Below, piece after piece: positions 35,128 to 43,193 of a stretch of DNA of 56,754 nt. Origin of the DNA: an uncultured Oscillospiraceae bacterium (lineage in GTDB: Bacteria; Bacillota; Clostridia; Oscillospirales; Oscillospiraceae); NCBI GenBank assembly GCA_904395865.1, contig CAJFNY010000049.1:1-56754 (forward strand), in the 5' to 3' direction. The first letter of the stretch is position 1. Each line of letters starts with the position of its first letter. Position numbers and translations under genes: made by a program. Below the pieces are notes generated by a model. That model was not told the origin of the DNA and did not search any database. It saw nothing but the letters and a program-made list of their open reading frames with translations.

Positions 35128-36399
35128 TTACTTCACGCGGACGAACGTGCCGTTCTCGACCTCGAAGACGTAGATGCCCTTGTTCATTTCCTTCTGGTCG
35201 TTGTAGCTCATGTCGTAGCCGGACAGGCCCGGATAGTCGCGGATGGCCATGATCTGCTCGGCCACGGCGGCGGTGTCGGTGGTGCCGGCGTTCAGGACGC
35301 TGTTGAGCACGATGTTCACAGAGTCGTAGCCCTGGGCGGAGAAGCCGTCGGGGGTCTCGCCGAAGGCGGTCTGGTAGGCGTCGATGAAGGCCTGGGTGGC
35401 CTCATCCACATCGCCGCTCTCCAGCACGGAGGGCAGGAAGCACGGCGTGGAGCTGAGGATCAGGGCGCCGTCCACATCGGTGCCGACCAGGTTCAGGAAC
35501 TCCTCGTTGACGCACATGCCGGGGCCGACGTACTGGGCATCAAGCTCCAGCTGCTTGGCCTGCAGGAAGATCTGGGCCACGTCGTTGTAGGCGGCGTTGA
35601 CGTAGAGGATGTCGGGGTTCTCGTTCTTGATCATGGACAGGACGGAGGCAAAGTCATTCGTCTCGCCGGGCACGAAGCTCTCGTAGACGACGACCTCACC
35701 GCCCAGGCTCTCCCACTGGTCGCGGAACAGCTGGCAGGCCTGCACGCCCTGATCGGTGTTCTGATAGAGGATGGCGACGGAGCCCAGGCCGGCCAGCTCC
35801 TCGGTGGCGTTGGCGAACTCCACGGCCTCCAGCCGCTGGCTCATGGGGATGGGGAAGATGTACTCGCCCATGCTGGGCAGATCGGCGTGGGAAGCGGCGA
35901 CGCCGATGAGGATCATTTCGCTCTCGTCGAAGATCTGGGCCGTGGCCAGGGCGCAGGTGGAGCCGTAGCCGGCCAGGGCGGCGATCACCGTGTCGTCAGA
36001 GACGATCATGTTGGCCAGGTTGACGGCCTCGTTGGGGTCGCCCTTGTCGTCCTGGAACTCGATGGTGAAGCTGGTGCCGTGTTCGGCATTGAACTGATCC
36101 ACAGCCAGCTGAGCGCCGTCGCGGATCTTGATGCCGTACTGCATGTTATCACCGGTCAGGGGGCCGAACATCACGAGCTTGTTGCGGCCGTTGTACTCGA
36201 TGCCGGACTCGTCGGTGGTCTCCCCGCTGGTGTCGGTGGAATCTGTGGTATCGCCGCTGTCGGTCGTGCTGCCGTCTTCAGTCGTCGTGGTGTCGCCGGT
36301 GGCGGGCTCGGTGGTGCCCTCGTCCGACGCGCAGGCGGCCAGGACGCCCAGCATCATCACGAGCGCCAGCAGCAGGGCAAGCGCTTTCTTAGCTTTCAT
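35128..36399 (-). CDS. Branched-chain amino acid-type substrate-binding lipoprotein (LivJ/K family)
   Basis: A 423-residue type I periplasmic-binding-fold lipoprotein. The signal peptide (ALALLLALVMMLGVLAACAS) ends in a lipobox; a Thr/Asp/Ser-rich linker of about 45 residues follows. The binding domain shows KLVMFGPLTGDNMQYGIKIRDG, EFQDDKGDPNEAVNLANMIV and YDSVNIVLNSVL, as expected for Peripla_BP_6 proteins. The ATG (MKAKKAL) has AAGGAGG 10 bases upstream. First gene of the catabolic operon; the ligand is unknown. Confidence 0.9.
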   Translation of the reverse strand: MKAKKALALLLALVMMLGVLAACASDEGTTEPATGDTTTTEDGSTTDSGDTTDSTDTSGETTDESGIEYNGRNKLVMFGPLTGDNMQYGIKIRDGAQLAVDQFNAEHGTSFTIEFQDDKGDPNEAVNLANMIVSDDTVIAALAGYGSTCALATAQIFDESEMILIGVAASHADLPSMGEYIFPIPMSQRLEAVEFANATEELAGLGSVAILYQNTDQGVQACQLFRDQWESLGGEVVVYESFVPGETNDFASVLSMIKNENPDILYVNAAYNDVAQIFLQAKQLELDAQYVGPGMCVNEEFLNLVGTDVDGALILSSTPCFLPSVLESGDVDEATQAFIDAYQTAFGETPDGFSAQGYDSVNIVLNSVLNAGTTDTAAVAEQIMAIRDYPGLSGYDMSYNDQKEMNKGIYVFEVENGTFVRVK

Positions 36400-36427
36400 T
36401 TTCAAGTTTCCTCCTTAGCAATTATCA

Positions 36428-36455
36428 TAACAGAGAGCCGTGGCGCAATCTGTTA
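36428..36455 (-). promoter_or_regulatory. Inverted repeat and probable promoter region of the liv-type operon
   Basis: TAACAG (36428-36433) and CTGTTA (36450-36455) form a dyad with 16 bases between. A TTGCGC and GATAAT pair, 16 bases apart on the minus strand, overlaps it and could be the promoter. It also lies directly after the lacI-family gene. Confidence 0.4.
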
Positions 36456-36480
36456 CTGACACGGATTGTGGGGGCGGCCG

Positions 36481-37488
36481 TCAGTACGTGCAGCGCCGCA
36501 CCAGCTCGATGGGGAGCCGGATCGTCTCGTACGTCTCCGGCGGCGTGTAGGCGCGGCCCTCGCAGGCGTCCAGCCGCTCCAGCAGCTTCTGGGCCGCCAC
36601 CTGGCCGATCTCCAGCAGCGGGTGGCGCATGACCGACAGGGGCGGGTTCGTGACCCCGGCCCAGGCCGAGTTGCCGAAGCTCAGGAGCGCGATCTGTTCC
36701 GGAATGCGGATGCTGTGCTTGATGAGGCAGCGGAAGCAGCCCACCACCATGGCCGGCGAAAGGGCCACGATGGCCGTCACGCGGCCGTCGTGGATCAGGC
36801 GGTCCGTGGCGTCGTAGCCGCCCTGGAACGACGAGTTGCCGTTCTGCAGGAAGGCCGGCTCGAAGGGGATGCCGTGGTCGGCCAGGGCCTGCTTGTAGCC
36901 GTCGATGCGCTCCTGCAGGCAGGAGACGCCCTCGGTGCCGTTGACGATGCCGATGCAGCGGTGCCCCTCCCGGATCATCTGGGAGATCACGTCGTACGTG
37001 GCCTGATAGTTCTCACCCAGGACCACGTCCCGCCGGCAGCCGGTGGCCTCGCGGTCCAGGAATACGATTGGGTACTGCCGGGGCATCTGGTCCAGGTAGC
37101 TGTGGTCCCCCGGGGCGGGGAACATCAGCAGGCCGTCGATCCGCTGGTAGTTGAAGATCTCGATCTGCTCGCGCTCCCGGACGATGTCCTCGTGGGTGCA
37201 GCCGAACATCAGCTGATACCCGCGGGCCAGCAGCGCCGGCTCCACCGCGTCGAGGATGTCCACCGAGAAGAACGAGGAGACCGCCGGCACCAGCAGGCCG
37301 ATCCGCTTCGTCCGGCGCCCCCGCAGCCCCGCGGCGTTGACGTTGGGCACGTACCCCAGGCGCGCAGCCATCTGCTGCACCCGGCGCTTGGTGCCCTCCG
37401 ACACGAAGCGGGTCTCATTGAATACGTGGGAGACCGTGGCGGTGGATACGCCGGCCGCCGTTGCCACATCCTTGATGGTTACTGACAA
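36481..37488 (-). CDS. LacI family transcriptional regulator
   Basis: A 335-residue repressor. The helix-turn-helix with hinge is complete (VTIKDVATAAGVSTATVSHVFNETRFVSEGTKRRV, residues 2-37 in part; then LGYVPNVNAAGLRGRRTKRIGLLVP). The ligand domain of the sugar-binding type follows (IDGLLMFPAPGD, VFLDREATGCRRDVVLGEN). The start is TTG with GGAGGA 7 bases upstream. It is divergent from an oxidoreductase gene and precedes the liv-type operon on the same strand, so it could control either. Tandem operator-like repeats lie in its own leader. Confidence 0.92.
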   Translation of the reverse strand: MSVTIKDVATAAGVSTATVSHVFNETRFVSEGTKRRVQQMAARLGYVPNVNAAGLRGRRTKRIGLLVPAVSSFFSVDILDAVEPALLARGYQLMFGCTHEDIVREREQIEIFNYQRIDGLLMFPAPGDHSYLDQMPRQYPIVFLDREATGCRRDVVLGENYQATYDVISQMIREGHRCIGIVNGTEGVSCLQERIDGYKQALADHGIPFEPAFLQNGNSSFQGGYDATDRLIHDGRVTAIVALSPAMVVGCFRCLIKHSIRIPEQIALLSFGNSAWAGVTNPPLSVMRHPLLEIGQVAAQKLLERLDACEGRAYTPPETYETIRLPIELVRRCTY

Positions 37489-37563
37489 CTTGTTTCCTCC
37501 TCCATCCGCATCCGATTTCCGTTGCGGAAAGCGCAGCAGTCGGAGCCGGAAGAAATGCGACGT

Positions 37564-37584
37564 AATCGTTTACGCAATCGTTTA
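37564..37584. promoter_or_regulatory. Tandem LacI-type operator repeats
   Basis: AATCGTTTA occurs twice (37564-37572 and 37576-37584), 12 bases apart, just downstream of the -10 of the lacI-family promoter. The AAACGATT core is like LacI/CcpA-family half-sites. The rest of the 323-base gap 37489-37811 holds only the two promoters listed here. Confidence 0.55.
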
Positions 37585-37589
37585 AACAT

Positions 37590-37618
37590 ATACTAGCAGG
37601 AATTCATGCCGCTGTCCA
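37590..37618 (-). promoter_or_regulatory. Promoter of the lacI-family gene
   Basis: On the minus strand TGGACA (37613-37618) and TAGTAT (37590-37595) are 17 bases apart, and the operator repeats follow within the first 25 transcribed bases. Confidence 0.5.
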
Positions 37619-37745
37619 GTTGTAAAAACTGATAAAATACCGGCTCGATTTTTGACAGTTTTCACGATTTTCTCCCGAAGCCGGCGAACGGCACTTCTAT
37701 AATTTATATACTGCAAAACGCCGCTTCCCTCCCGGGAAATTCCAC

Positions 37746-37776
37746 TTGACAAACGGAATCCCACCGTGGCACACTG
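37746..37776 (+). promoter_or_regulatory. Possible promoter of the oxidoreductase gene
   Basis: A perfect TTGACA (37746-37751) is followed 19 bases later by a poor -10 (CACACT). A weak -10 would suit an activator-dependent promoter. Tentative. Confidence 0.35.
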
Positions 37777-37811
37777 ATGACAACTTTAGGTAAATGCAGG
37801 GAGGCATTGTG

Positions 37812-38912
37812 ATGAAATCTGTTCGCATTGGCCTGATCGGAGCCGGCATGATCGCCGCGAAGCACCTCAAGGCGTATCGGGAGATGCCGGAGGCGGAGGT
37901 CGTCGCCGTGTGCAGCCGCACCGAAGCGTCGGCCCGGCGGTGCGCCGACGAGTGGGGCATCCCCCACGTCTATACGGACTTCCGCGCCCTGCTGGCCCGG
38001 GACGACATCGACGCCGTGGACATCTGTCTCCACAACAACCTCCACGCCCCCGTGACCATCGCGGCCCTGGAGGCCGGCAAGCACGTGTACTGCGAGAAGC
38101 CCCTGGCCGGCAGCTACTGCGACGGGAAGCAGATGCTCGACGCAGCCGCCGCGGCCGGCAAGACGCTCCACATCCAGCTGGGCTTCCTGTACCGCCCCTA
38201 CGCCCGGGCGGCCCGGCGGCTGGTGGAGGGCGGCGCCCTGGGCAAGCTGTACCACGGCCGCACCGTGGGCTTCCGCCGCCGCAACCGCCCGTTCGTGGAC
38301 GGCTTCGGCTCCAAGGACTTCGTCCACCGGGAGACAGCCGGCGGCGGCGCCCTGTACGACTTCGGCGTCTACCACATCTCGCTGCTGCTGCACCTGCTGG
38401 GGATGCCCCGGCCCGAGCGCATGACGGGCCAGCTCTACCAGGAGATCGCCATGGACGAGGCCCGGCGCGTGGAGAGCGGCTACGACGTGGAGGAGCTGGG
38501 CGTCGGCTTCGTGCGCCTGGCCGGCGGCGTGACGCTGGACCTGTTTGAGTCCTGGGCCGTGAACCTGGACAGCCTCTCCCCCAGCGTGCTGCTGGGCAGC
38601 AAGGGCGGGCTGAAGCTGGAGCCGTTCAGCTTCCACACCACCATCTGCGACACGGAGCTGGACTGCACCGGCGACCTGGACGCCATGAACTTCCGCTGGA
38701 TGAATACCCAGCCCCTGGAGTACGCCTACGCCTCGTCGGAGGCCCACTGGATCGCCGCGCTGACCGGCAAGGTGCCGCTGCTGCCCACGGCGCAGCTGGC
38801 GCTGGACACGCTGCTGATCCAGGAGGGCGTCGCCCTGTCCAGCCGCCTGGGCCGCGAGGTCACGGCCGAGGAGACCATCGCCGCCTCCCGCCCCGCCGCC
38901 ATGGTGCTGTGA
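37812..38912 (+). CDS. Gfo/Idh/MocA family oxidoreductase
   Basis: A 366-residue NAD(P)-dependent sugar or inositol-type dehydrogenase. The N-terminal Rossmann fold has IGLIGAGMIAAKHL, followed by the EKPL motif (HVYCEKPLAGSYCDGKQML) with its catalytic lysine. The C-terminal substrate domain has GGGALYDFGVYHISLLLHLLG, with the family's Asp and His. AGGGAGG precedes the ATG. It is a single gene divergent from the lacI-family regulator. The substrate is probably a cyclitol or sugar derivative, not determinable from sequence. Confidence 0.9.
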   Translation: MKSVRIGLIGAGMIAAKHLKAYREMPEAEVVAVCSRTEASARRCADEWGIPHVYTDFRALLARDDIDAVDICLHNNLHAPVTIAALEAGKHVYCEKPLAGSYCDGKQMLDAAAAAGKTLHIQLGFLYRPYARAARRLVEGGALGKLYHGRTVGFRRRNRPFVDGFGSKDFVHRETAGGGALYDFGVYHISLLLHLLGMPRPERMTGQLYQEIAMDEARRVESGYDVEELGVGFVRLAGGVTLDLFESWAVNLDSLSPSVLLGSKGGLKLEPFSFHTTICDTELDCTGDLDAMNFRWMNTQPLEYAYASSEAHWIAALTGKVPLLPTAQLALDTLLIQEGVALSSRLGREVTAEETIAASRPAAMVL

Positions 38913-38936
38913 CGCCGCCCGCATCGCTGCAAACGC

Positions 38937-38974
38937 CAACAGCCGCCAGACCGGAAACGGTCTGGCGGCTGTTG
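38937..38974. terminator. Bidirectional terminator between the oxidoreductase and AraC genes
   Basis: CAACAGCCGCCAGACCG pairs perfectly over 17 bp with its complement around a GAAA loop. It lies between two converging genes. Confidence 0.88.
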
Positions 38975-38980
38975 CTTTGG

Positions 38981-39790
38981 TCAGAGCTGCGGTGCGGCCG
39001 GGTCGTGGGCCGTGCGGCGGCGGAAGGCCGACGGCGTCTCGCCGCACCGGGCGCGGAAGACCCGGTAAAAGTACTGGGGCGACTCGTACCCCACCAGGTA
39101 GCTGATCTCCTGCACCGGCTTGTCCGTGGTGGCCAGCAGATACCTGGCCCGCTCCACGCGCAGATGGTTGACGTACTCCGTGACCGTCATGCCGGTGATC
39201 CGGCGGAAGCGGCGCGCCAGGTACGAAACGCTGATGTGCTCCAGGTCGGCCAGCTCCTGCAGGGTGATGCGGTCGGCGCAGTGCAGGCGGATGTACTGCA
39301 GCGCGCCGGACAGCTCCGCCGGCCCGCCGCCGCTGGCCGCCATGCGCAGCAGCTGCAGCAGGAGGACCTTCAGCAGGTGCTCCATCAGGTACGGCGGCGG
39401 GTTCGCCTCCTGGTTGCACGCGTGGAGATACCGGAACAGCGTGTCCAGGCGGCCCCCCCGGTCCTGCACCCGCAGGGGCTGGTCCAGCTGCAGCTCCGGC
39501 AGGTCGACCCAGAGGCAGATGATCTCCCGGTGCAGCTCCGGCGAGGGCGCCTCCCGGTGGGGGCAGCCGGCCGGGTAGAGGACCGTGTCGAACAGCGCGG
39601 CCGACATCTGCGAGCCGTCGGCGTCGATGCTGGCGTGCCCCTCCAGGAAGAACATCAGCTCCAGGTACGGGTGCGTGTGCAGGCGGAACTCCCAGATGTC
39701 GCTCGTCTCGTCGAACTGCTCGCAGAAGCGCAGGACCGGGTGGCCCTCGTGGATCACCCGCATCTGTTCACTGTAGTCCAAGGGAATCAC
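38981..39790 (-). CDS. AraC family transcriptional regulator with cupin-type sensor domain
   Basis: A 269-residue regulator. The N-terminal half is a cupin-like ligand domain (FRLHTHPYLELMFFLEGHASI, with the HxH pair). The C-terminal half, from about residue 165, has two helix-turn-helix units: ITLQELADLEHISVSYLARRFRRITGMTVTEYVNHLRV and VQEISYLVGYESPQYFYRVFRARCGETP. The exact start is open: GTG at 39790, or TTG at 39781, which has GGAGGTG 6 bases upstream. It is divergent from the glycyl radical enzyme operon and probably activates it. Confidence 0.9.
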   Translation of the reverse strand: MIPLDYSEQMRVIHEGHPVLRFCEQFDETSDIWEFRLHTHPYLELMFFLEGHASIDADGSQMSAALFDTVLYPAGCPHREAPSPELHREIICLWVDLPELQLDQPLRVQDRGGRLDTLFRYLHACNQEANPPPYLMEHLLKVLLLQLLRMAASGGGPAELSGALQYIRLHCADRITLQELADLEHISVSYLARRFRRITGMTVTEYVNHLRVERARYLLATTDKPVQEISYLVGYESPQYFYRVFRARCGETPSAFRRRTAHDPAAPQL

Positions 39791-39803
39791 CTCCGTCTCC
39801 TCT

Positions 39804-39833
39804 ACTATATTCCCCCGACGCGGCGCCTGTCAA
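39804..39833 (-). promoter_or_regulatory. Promoter of the araC-type gene
   Basis: On the minus strand TTGACA (39828-39833) and TATAGT (39804-39809), 18-base spacer, close to the start codon. Confidence 0.65.
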
Positions 39834-39855
39834 CCCGGCGGCGCGGGCAGTTCAA

Positions 39856-39915
39856 AATCGTGCACTTTTTGTGCCGTTCCGGCGGTTGGCAGCCGGGCCG
39901 GAATCGTGCTATAGT
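39856..39915 (+). promoter_or_regulatory. Promoter and direct repeats upstream of the glycyl radical enzyme
   Basis: TTGGCA (39886-39891) and TATAGT (39910-39915) are 18 bases apart. The octamer AATCGTGC occurs at 39856-39863 and again at 39902-39909 next to the -10, as direct repeats in the manner of AraC-family sites. Binding by the divergent AraC regulator is inferred. Confidence 0.5.
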
Positions 39916-39940
39916 CGAAAGAAAAAGGGGGAATCGCACC

Positions 39941-42298
39941 ATGACAAATCGCGAAGCCATCTGGTCCATTGCACCCATGGAGCGCATCCGCAGGCTGAAG
40001 GAGGAGATGCTCGCCGAGCCGCGGTACGCCACCATCGAGCAGGCGCAGATCGTCACCGAGAGCTACCAGCACAGCGAGGGCAGCCCCCGCTGCATCCAGC
40101 GGGCCCTGGCGCTGAAGGACGCGCTGACGAAGATCGCCATCCGCATCGAGCCGGACGAGCTGATCGTCGGCAACCGCACGGCCGGCGTCCGCGGCGGCGT
40201 CGTGTTCCCGGAGACGGGCGCGTCGTGGATCGACAAGGAGTTCGAGACGCTGCCCACCCGGCCCCAGGACCAGTTCCAGGTCCACCCCGAGGACATTCAG
40301 ACGTTCCGCCAGGAGATCCTCCCCTACTGGAAGGGCCGCTCCCTGGAGGACCAGGTCCGCGCCGCCGTGGGCGAGCAGGTGGACGCCATCGCCAAGGTCG
40401 TCAAGATCAACCAGAAGGACCACTCCCAGGGCCACATCTGCCCCAACACGAAGAAGTGGCTGGCCCTGGGCCCCGCCGGCCTGCGGGCCGAGGCTGAGTC
40501 CCACATGGCCGGGGCCGACGCCTCGCAGCGGGACTTTTACGAGAGCGTGATCCTGGCCATGGAGGGCGCGTCCGCCTTCCTGAACCGGTACGCCGACCTG
40601 GCCGCCCGGATGGCCGGGGAGCTCCACCGGGACAACCTGCGGGAGGTCTCCCGCATCTGCCGGAAGCTGGCCGCCCAGCCGCCGGAGACGTACCATGAGG
40701 CGGTGCAGTCGGTGTGGTTCCTGTACGTGATCCTGCAGATGGAGGGCAACGCCTCCTCCTTCTCGCCGGGCCGCATGGACCAGTACCTGTACCCCTACTA
40801 CGAGACGAGCCGCCGCCAGGGCATGACCCTGGAGGAGGCGCTGGAGATCACCGAGTGCCTGTGGCTGAAGTTCAACCAGCTGGTCTACCTGCGGAACTCC
40901 AACAGCGCCAAATACTTCGCCGGCTTCCCCATCGGCTTCAACGTGGCCGTGGGCGGCCAGCACACCGACGGCTCCGACGCCACCAACGACCTGAGCTACC
41001 TGTTCCTCAAGGCCCAGTCCCACCTGCTGCTGCCGCAGCCGAACCTGTCGTGCCGCGTCCACCGGAATTCGCCGCAGGAATTCCTGGAGACGGCCTCCCG
41101 CGTCATCGGCCAGGGCAGCGGCATGCCGCAGCTCTTCAACGACGAGGCGGTGATCCCCGCCCTGGAGTCCCACGGCGTCAGCCACGAGGACGCCATGAAC
41201 TACGCCATCGTCGGCTGCGTGGAGCTGACGACCCACGGCAACGCCCTGGCCTGGAGCGATGCGGCCATGTTCAACCTGGTCAAGGCCCTGGAGCTGACCA
41301 TCAACCACGGCGTCGACATGCTGACGGGCCAGAAGATGGGCCCCGACTTCGGCGACCTGACCACGTACAAGACCTTCGACGACCTGGAAGCGGCCTTCGC
41401 CAAGACGATCGACTACTACTCCGACCGGATGGTCGAGTGCGTCACCGCCGTGGAGAAGATGCACGAGAAGCTGCTGCCCACGCCGTTCCTGTCGGCCGTG
41501 GTGGACGACTGCCTGGTCAAAGGCAAGGACGTGACCCAGGGCGGCGCCCACTACAACTTCGCCGGCGTTCAGGCCATCCAGGTGGCCAACGTGGCCGACT
41601 CCCTGGCCGCCATCAAGCAGCTGGTGTTCGACGAAAAGACGCTGCCGGCCCAGCGGCTGCTCCACGCCCTCCAGACCGATTACCAGGACGACGAGCTCGT
41701 CCGCGTGATGCTGCTGAACAAGGTGCCCAAGTACGGCAACGACGTGGAATGGGTCGACGAGCTGGGCGCCAAGTGGGCCGACTACTTCGCCCAGGGCCTC
41801 AGGAAGTACCGCAACGGCCGCGGCGGCATCTACCAGATGGGCCTCTACACCGTCTCGGCCCACGTGCCCATGGGCCAGAACGTGGGCGCCTCGGCCGACG
41901 GGCGGCGCGCCCGGGATCCCCTGGCCGACGGCGGCGTCTCGGCCATGTACGGCCGCGACGTCAACGGCCCCACGGCGCTGCTCCACTCGGTCTCCCGCGT
42001 GCCGTTCCGCGACGCCAGCAACGGCACGCTGCTGAACATGAAGTTCCTGCCCCAGTTCTTCCAGACGGAGACGGGCATTTCCAAGTTCGTGGGCCTGATC
42101 CGCGCCTTCGTCGAGCTGGGCATCAGCCACATCCAGTTCAACGTGCTCAACGGTGAGGACCTGCGGGCGGCCCAGAAGGAGCCGGAGAAGTACCGCGGCC
42201 TGACGGTCCGCGTGGCCGGCTACACCGCCTACTTCACCGAGCTGGCCCGGGATCTCCAGGACGAGATCATCGCCAGAACGGTCTACGCCGGCGTATGA
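39941..42298 (+). CDS. Glycyl radical enzyme (eliminase/dehydratase-type, substrate unknown)
   Basis: A 785-residue glycyl radical enzyme. The radical glycine is Gly760 in RVAGYTAYF, and the thiyl-forming cysteine is Cys426 in VGCVELTTHG. The C-x-E pattern (Glu428) and an aspartate 14 residues after the cysteine (WSDAAMFN) place it with glycerol/diol dehydratase, choline lyase and decarboxylase types, and exclude pyruvate formate-lyase, which has two adjacent cysteines. SSFSPGRMDQYLYPYY is the conserved N-terminal barrel motif; a His that lies in this segment in glycerol dehydratase, as I recall it, appears to be Ser here. Translation overlaps the activase gene by 4 bases. The enzyme requires anaerobic conditions and may act on the product of a neighbouring sugar-type pathway. 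Confidence 0.92.
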   Translation: MTNREAIWSIAPMERIRRLKEEMLAEPRYATIEQAQIVTESYQHSEGSPRCIQRALALKDALTKIAIRIEPDELIVGNRTAGVRGGVVFPETGASWIDKEFETLPTRPQDQFQVHPEDIQTFRQEILPYWKGRSLEDQVRAAVGEQVDAIAKVVKINQKDHSQGHICPNTKKWLALGPAGLRAEAESHMAGADASQRDFYESVILAMEGASAFLNRYADLAARMAGELHRDNLREVSRICRKLAAQPPETYHEAVQSVWFLYVILQMEGNASSFSPGRMDQYLYPYYETSRRQGMTLEEALEITECLWLKFNQLVYLRNSNSAKYFAGFPIGFNVAVGGQHTDGSDATNDLSYLFLKAQSHLLLPQPNLSCRVHRNSPQEFLETASRVIGQGSGMPQLFNDEAVIPALESHGVSHEDAMNYAIVGCVELTTHGNALAWSDAAMFNLVKALELTINHGVDMLTGQKMGPDFGDLTTYKTFDDLEAAFAKTIDYYSDRMVECVTAVEKMHEKLLPTPFLSAVVDDCLVKGKDVTQGGAHYNFAGVQAIQVANVADSLAAIKQLVFDEKTLPAQRLLHALQTDYQDDELVRVMLLNKVPKYGNDVEWVDELGAKWADYFAQGLRKYRNGRGGIYQMGLYTVSAHVPMGQNVGASADGRRARDPLADGGVSAMYGRDVNGPTALLHSVSRVPFRDASNGTLLNMKFLPQFFQTETGISKFVGLIRAFVELGISHIQFNVLNGEDLRAAQKEPEKYRGLTVRVAGYTAYFTELARDLQDEIIARTVYAGV

Positions 42299-43188
42299 CC
42301 GGGACCGTCTTTTCCGTCAAGCGCTTCGCCGTCCACGACGGCGCGGGCATCCGCAGCACGCTCTTCCTCAAGGGCTGCCCGCTCCGCTGCCCCTGGTGCC
42401 AGAACCCCGAGGGGCTGGAGCGGGCCGTCCGGCTGTGGCACCGGCCCACGGCCTGCGTGGCCTGCGGGACGTGCGCGGCCGTCTGTCCGCAGCAGGCCGT
42501 CACGCTGACGGACCGGGTCCACGTGGACCGGAGCCGCTGCGACGCCTGCGGCCTGTGCGTCCGCCAGTGCCCCGCCGCGGCCATGGAGCTGGACGGCCGG
42601 GAGATGACGGCCCGGGAGGCCGCCGACCTCCTGCTGCGGGACAAGCCCTTCTACGGCAGCGGCGGCGGCGTGACCCTGTCCGGCGGCGAGGTACTGGCCC
42701 AGCCGGACTTCGCGGCGGAGGTCCTGCGCCTCTGCCGGGAGGGCGGGGCCGATACGGCCATCGAATCCTGCCTGCACGCCCCGCGGCAGGTGGTGGAGCA
42801 GATGCTGCCGCTGGTGGACCACTTCCTGGTGGACATCAAGTATCTGGATCCGGAGCAGCACCGGGCCGTGCTGGGCGTGCCCAACGGGCAGATCCTGGAG
42901 AATTTCCGCCTGCTGGTGGATGCCGGCGCCGACGTCCTCGTCCGGACGCCGCTGATCCCCGGCTACACGGCCACCGAGGAGAACATCGGGGCCATCGCCC
43001 GGTACCTCGTCTCGGTGGATCCGGAGATCCCCTATGAGCTTCTGAATTTCAATCCCCTCTGCCGGAGCAAGTACGCGGCCCTGGAGCGGCCGTACCCGGT
43101 GGAGGGCGCAGCCCTGACGGCCGCGGAGCTGGAGCGGTTTTACGACCTGCTGCGCCAGGCGGGCGTCCGGAATCTTGTGAAGGAGTGA
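42295..43188 (+). CDS. Glycyl radical enzyme activase (radical SAM)
   Basis: A 297-residue radical SAM protein that installs the glycyl radical on the enzyme encoded just upstream. The SAM cluster is CPLRCPWC (Cys28, 32 and 35). Two ferredoxin-like clusters follow, CVACGTCAAVC (Cys54-64) and CDACGLCVRQC (Cys82-92), which are typical of activases of the eliminase group and absent from PFL activase. GGGVTLSGGEVLAQPDF is the glycine-rich SAM-binding strand. It starts with ATGA overlap on the enzyme gene and ends next to the kinase-like gene, so one transcript carries all three. Confidence 0.94.
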   Translation: MTGTVFSVKRFAVHDGAGIRSTLFLKGCPLRCPWCQNPEGLERAVRLWHRPTACVACGTCAAVCPQQAVTLTDRVHVDRSRCDACGLCVRQCPAAAMELDGREMTAREAADLLLRDKPFYGSGGGVTLSGGEVLAQPDFAAEVLRLCREGGADTAIESCLHAPRQVVEQMLPLVDHFLVDIKYLDPEQHRAVLGVPNGQILENFRLLVDAGADVLVRTPLIPGYTATEENIGAIARYLVSVDPEIPYELLNFNPLCRSKYAALERPYPVEGAALTAAELERFYDLLRQAGVRNLVKE

Positions 43189-43193
43189 ATGCC

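Noticed and set aside
39941..42298. Pyruvate formate-lyase identity
   Set aside because: The active site is GCVE with one cysteine, not two adjacent cysteines, and the activase has two extra ferredoxin clusters.
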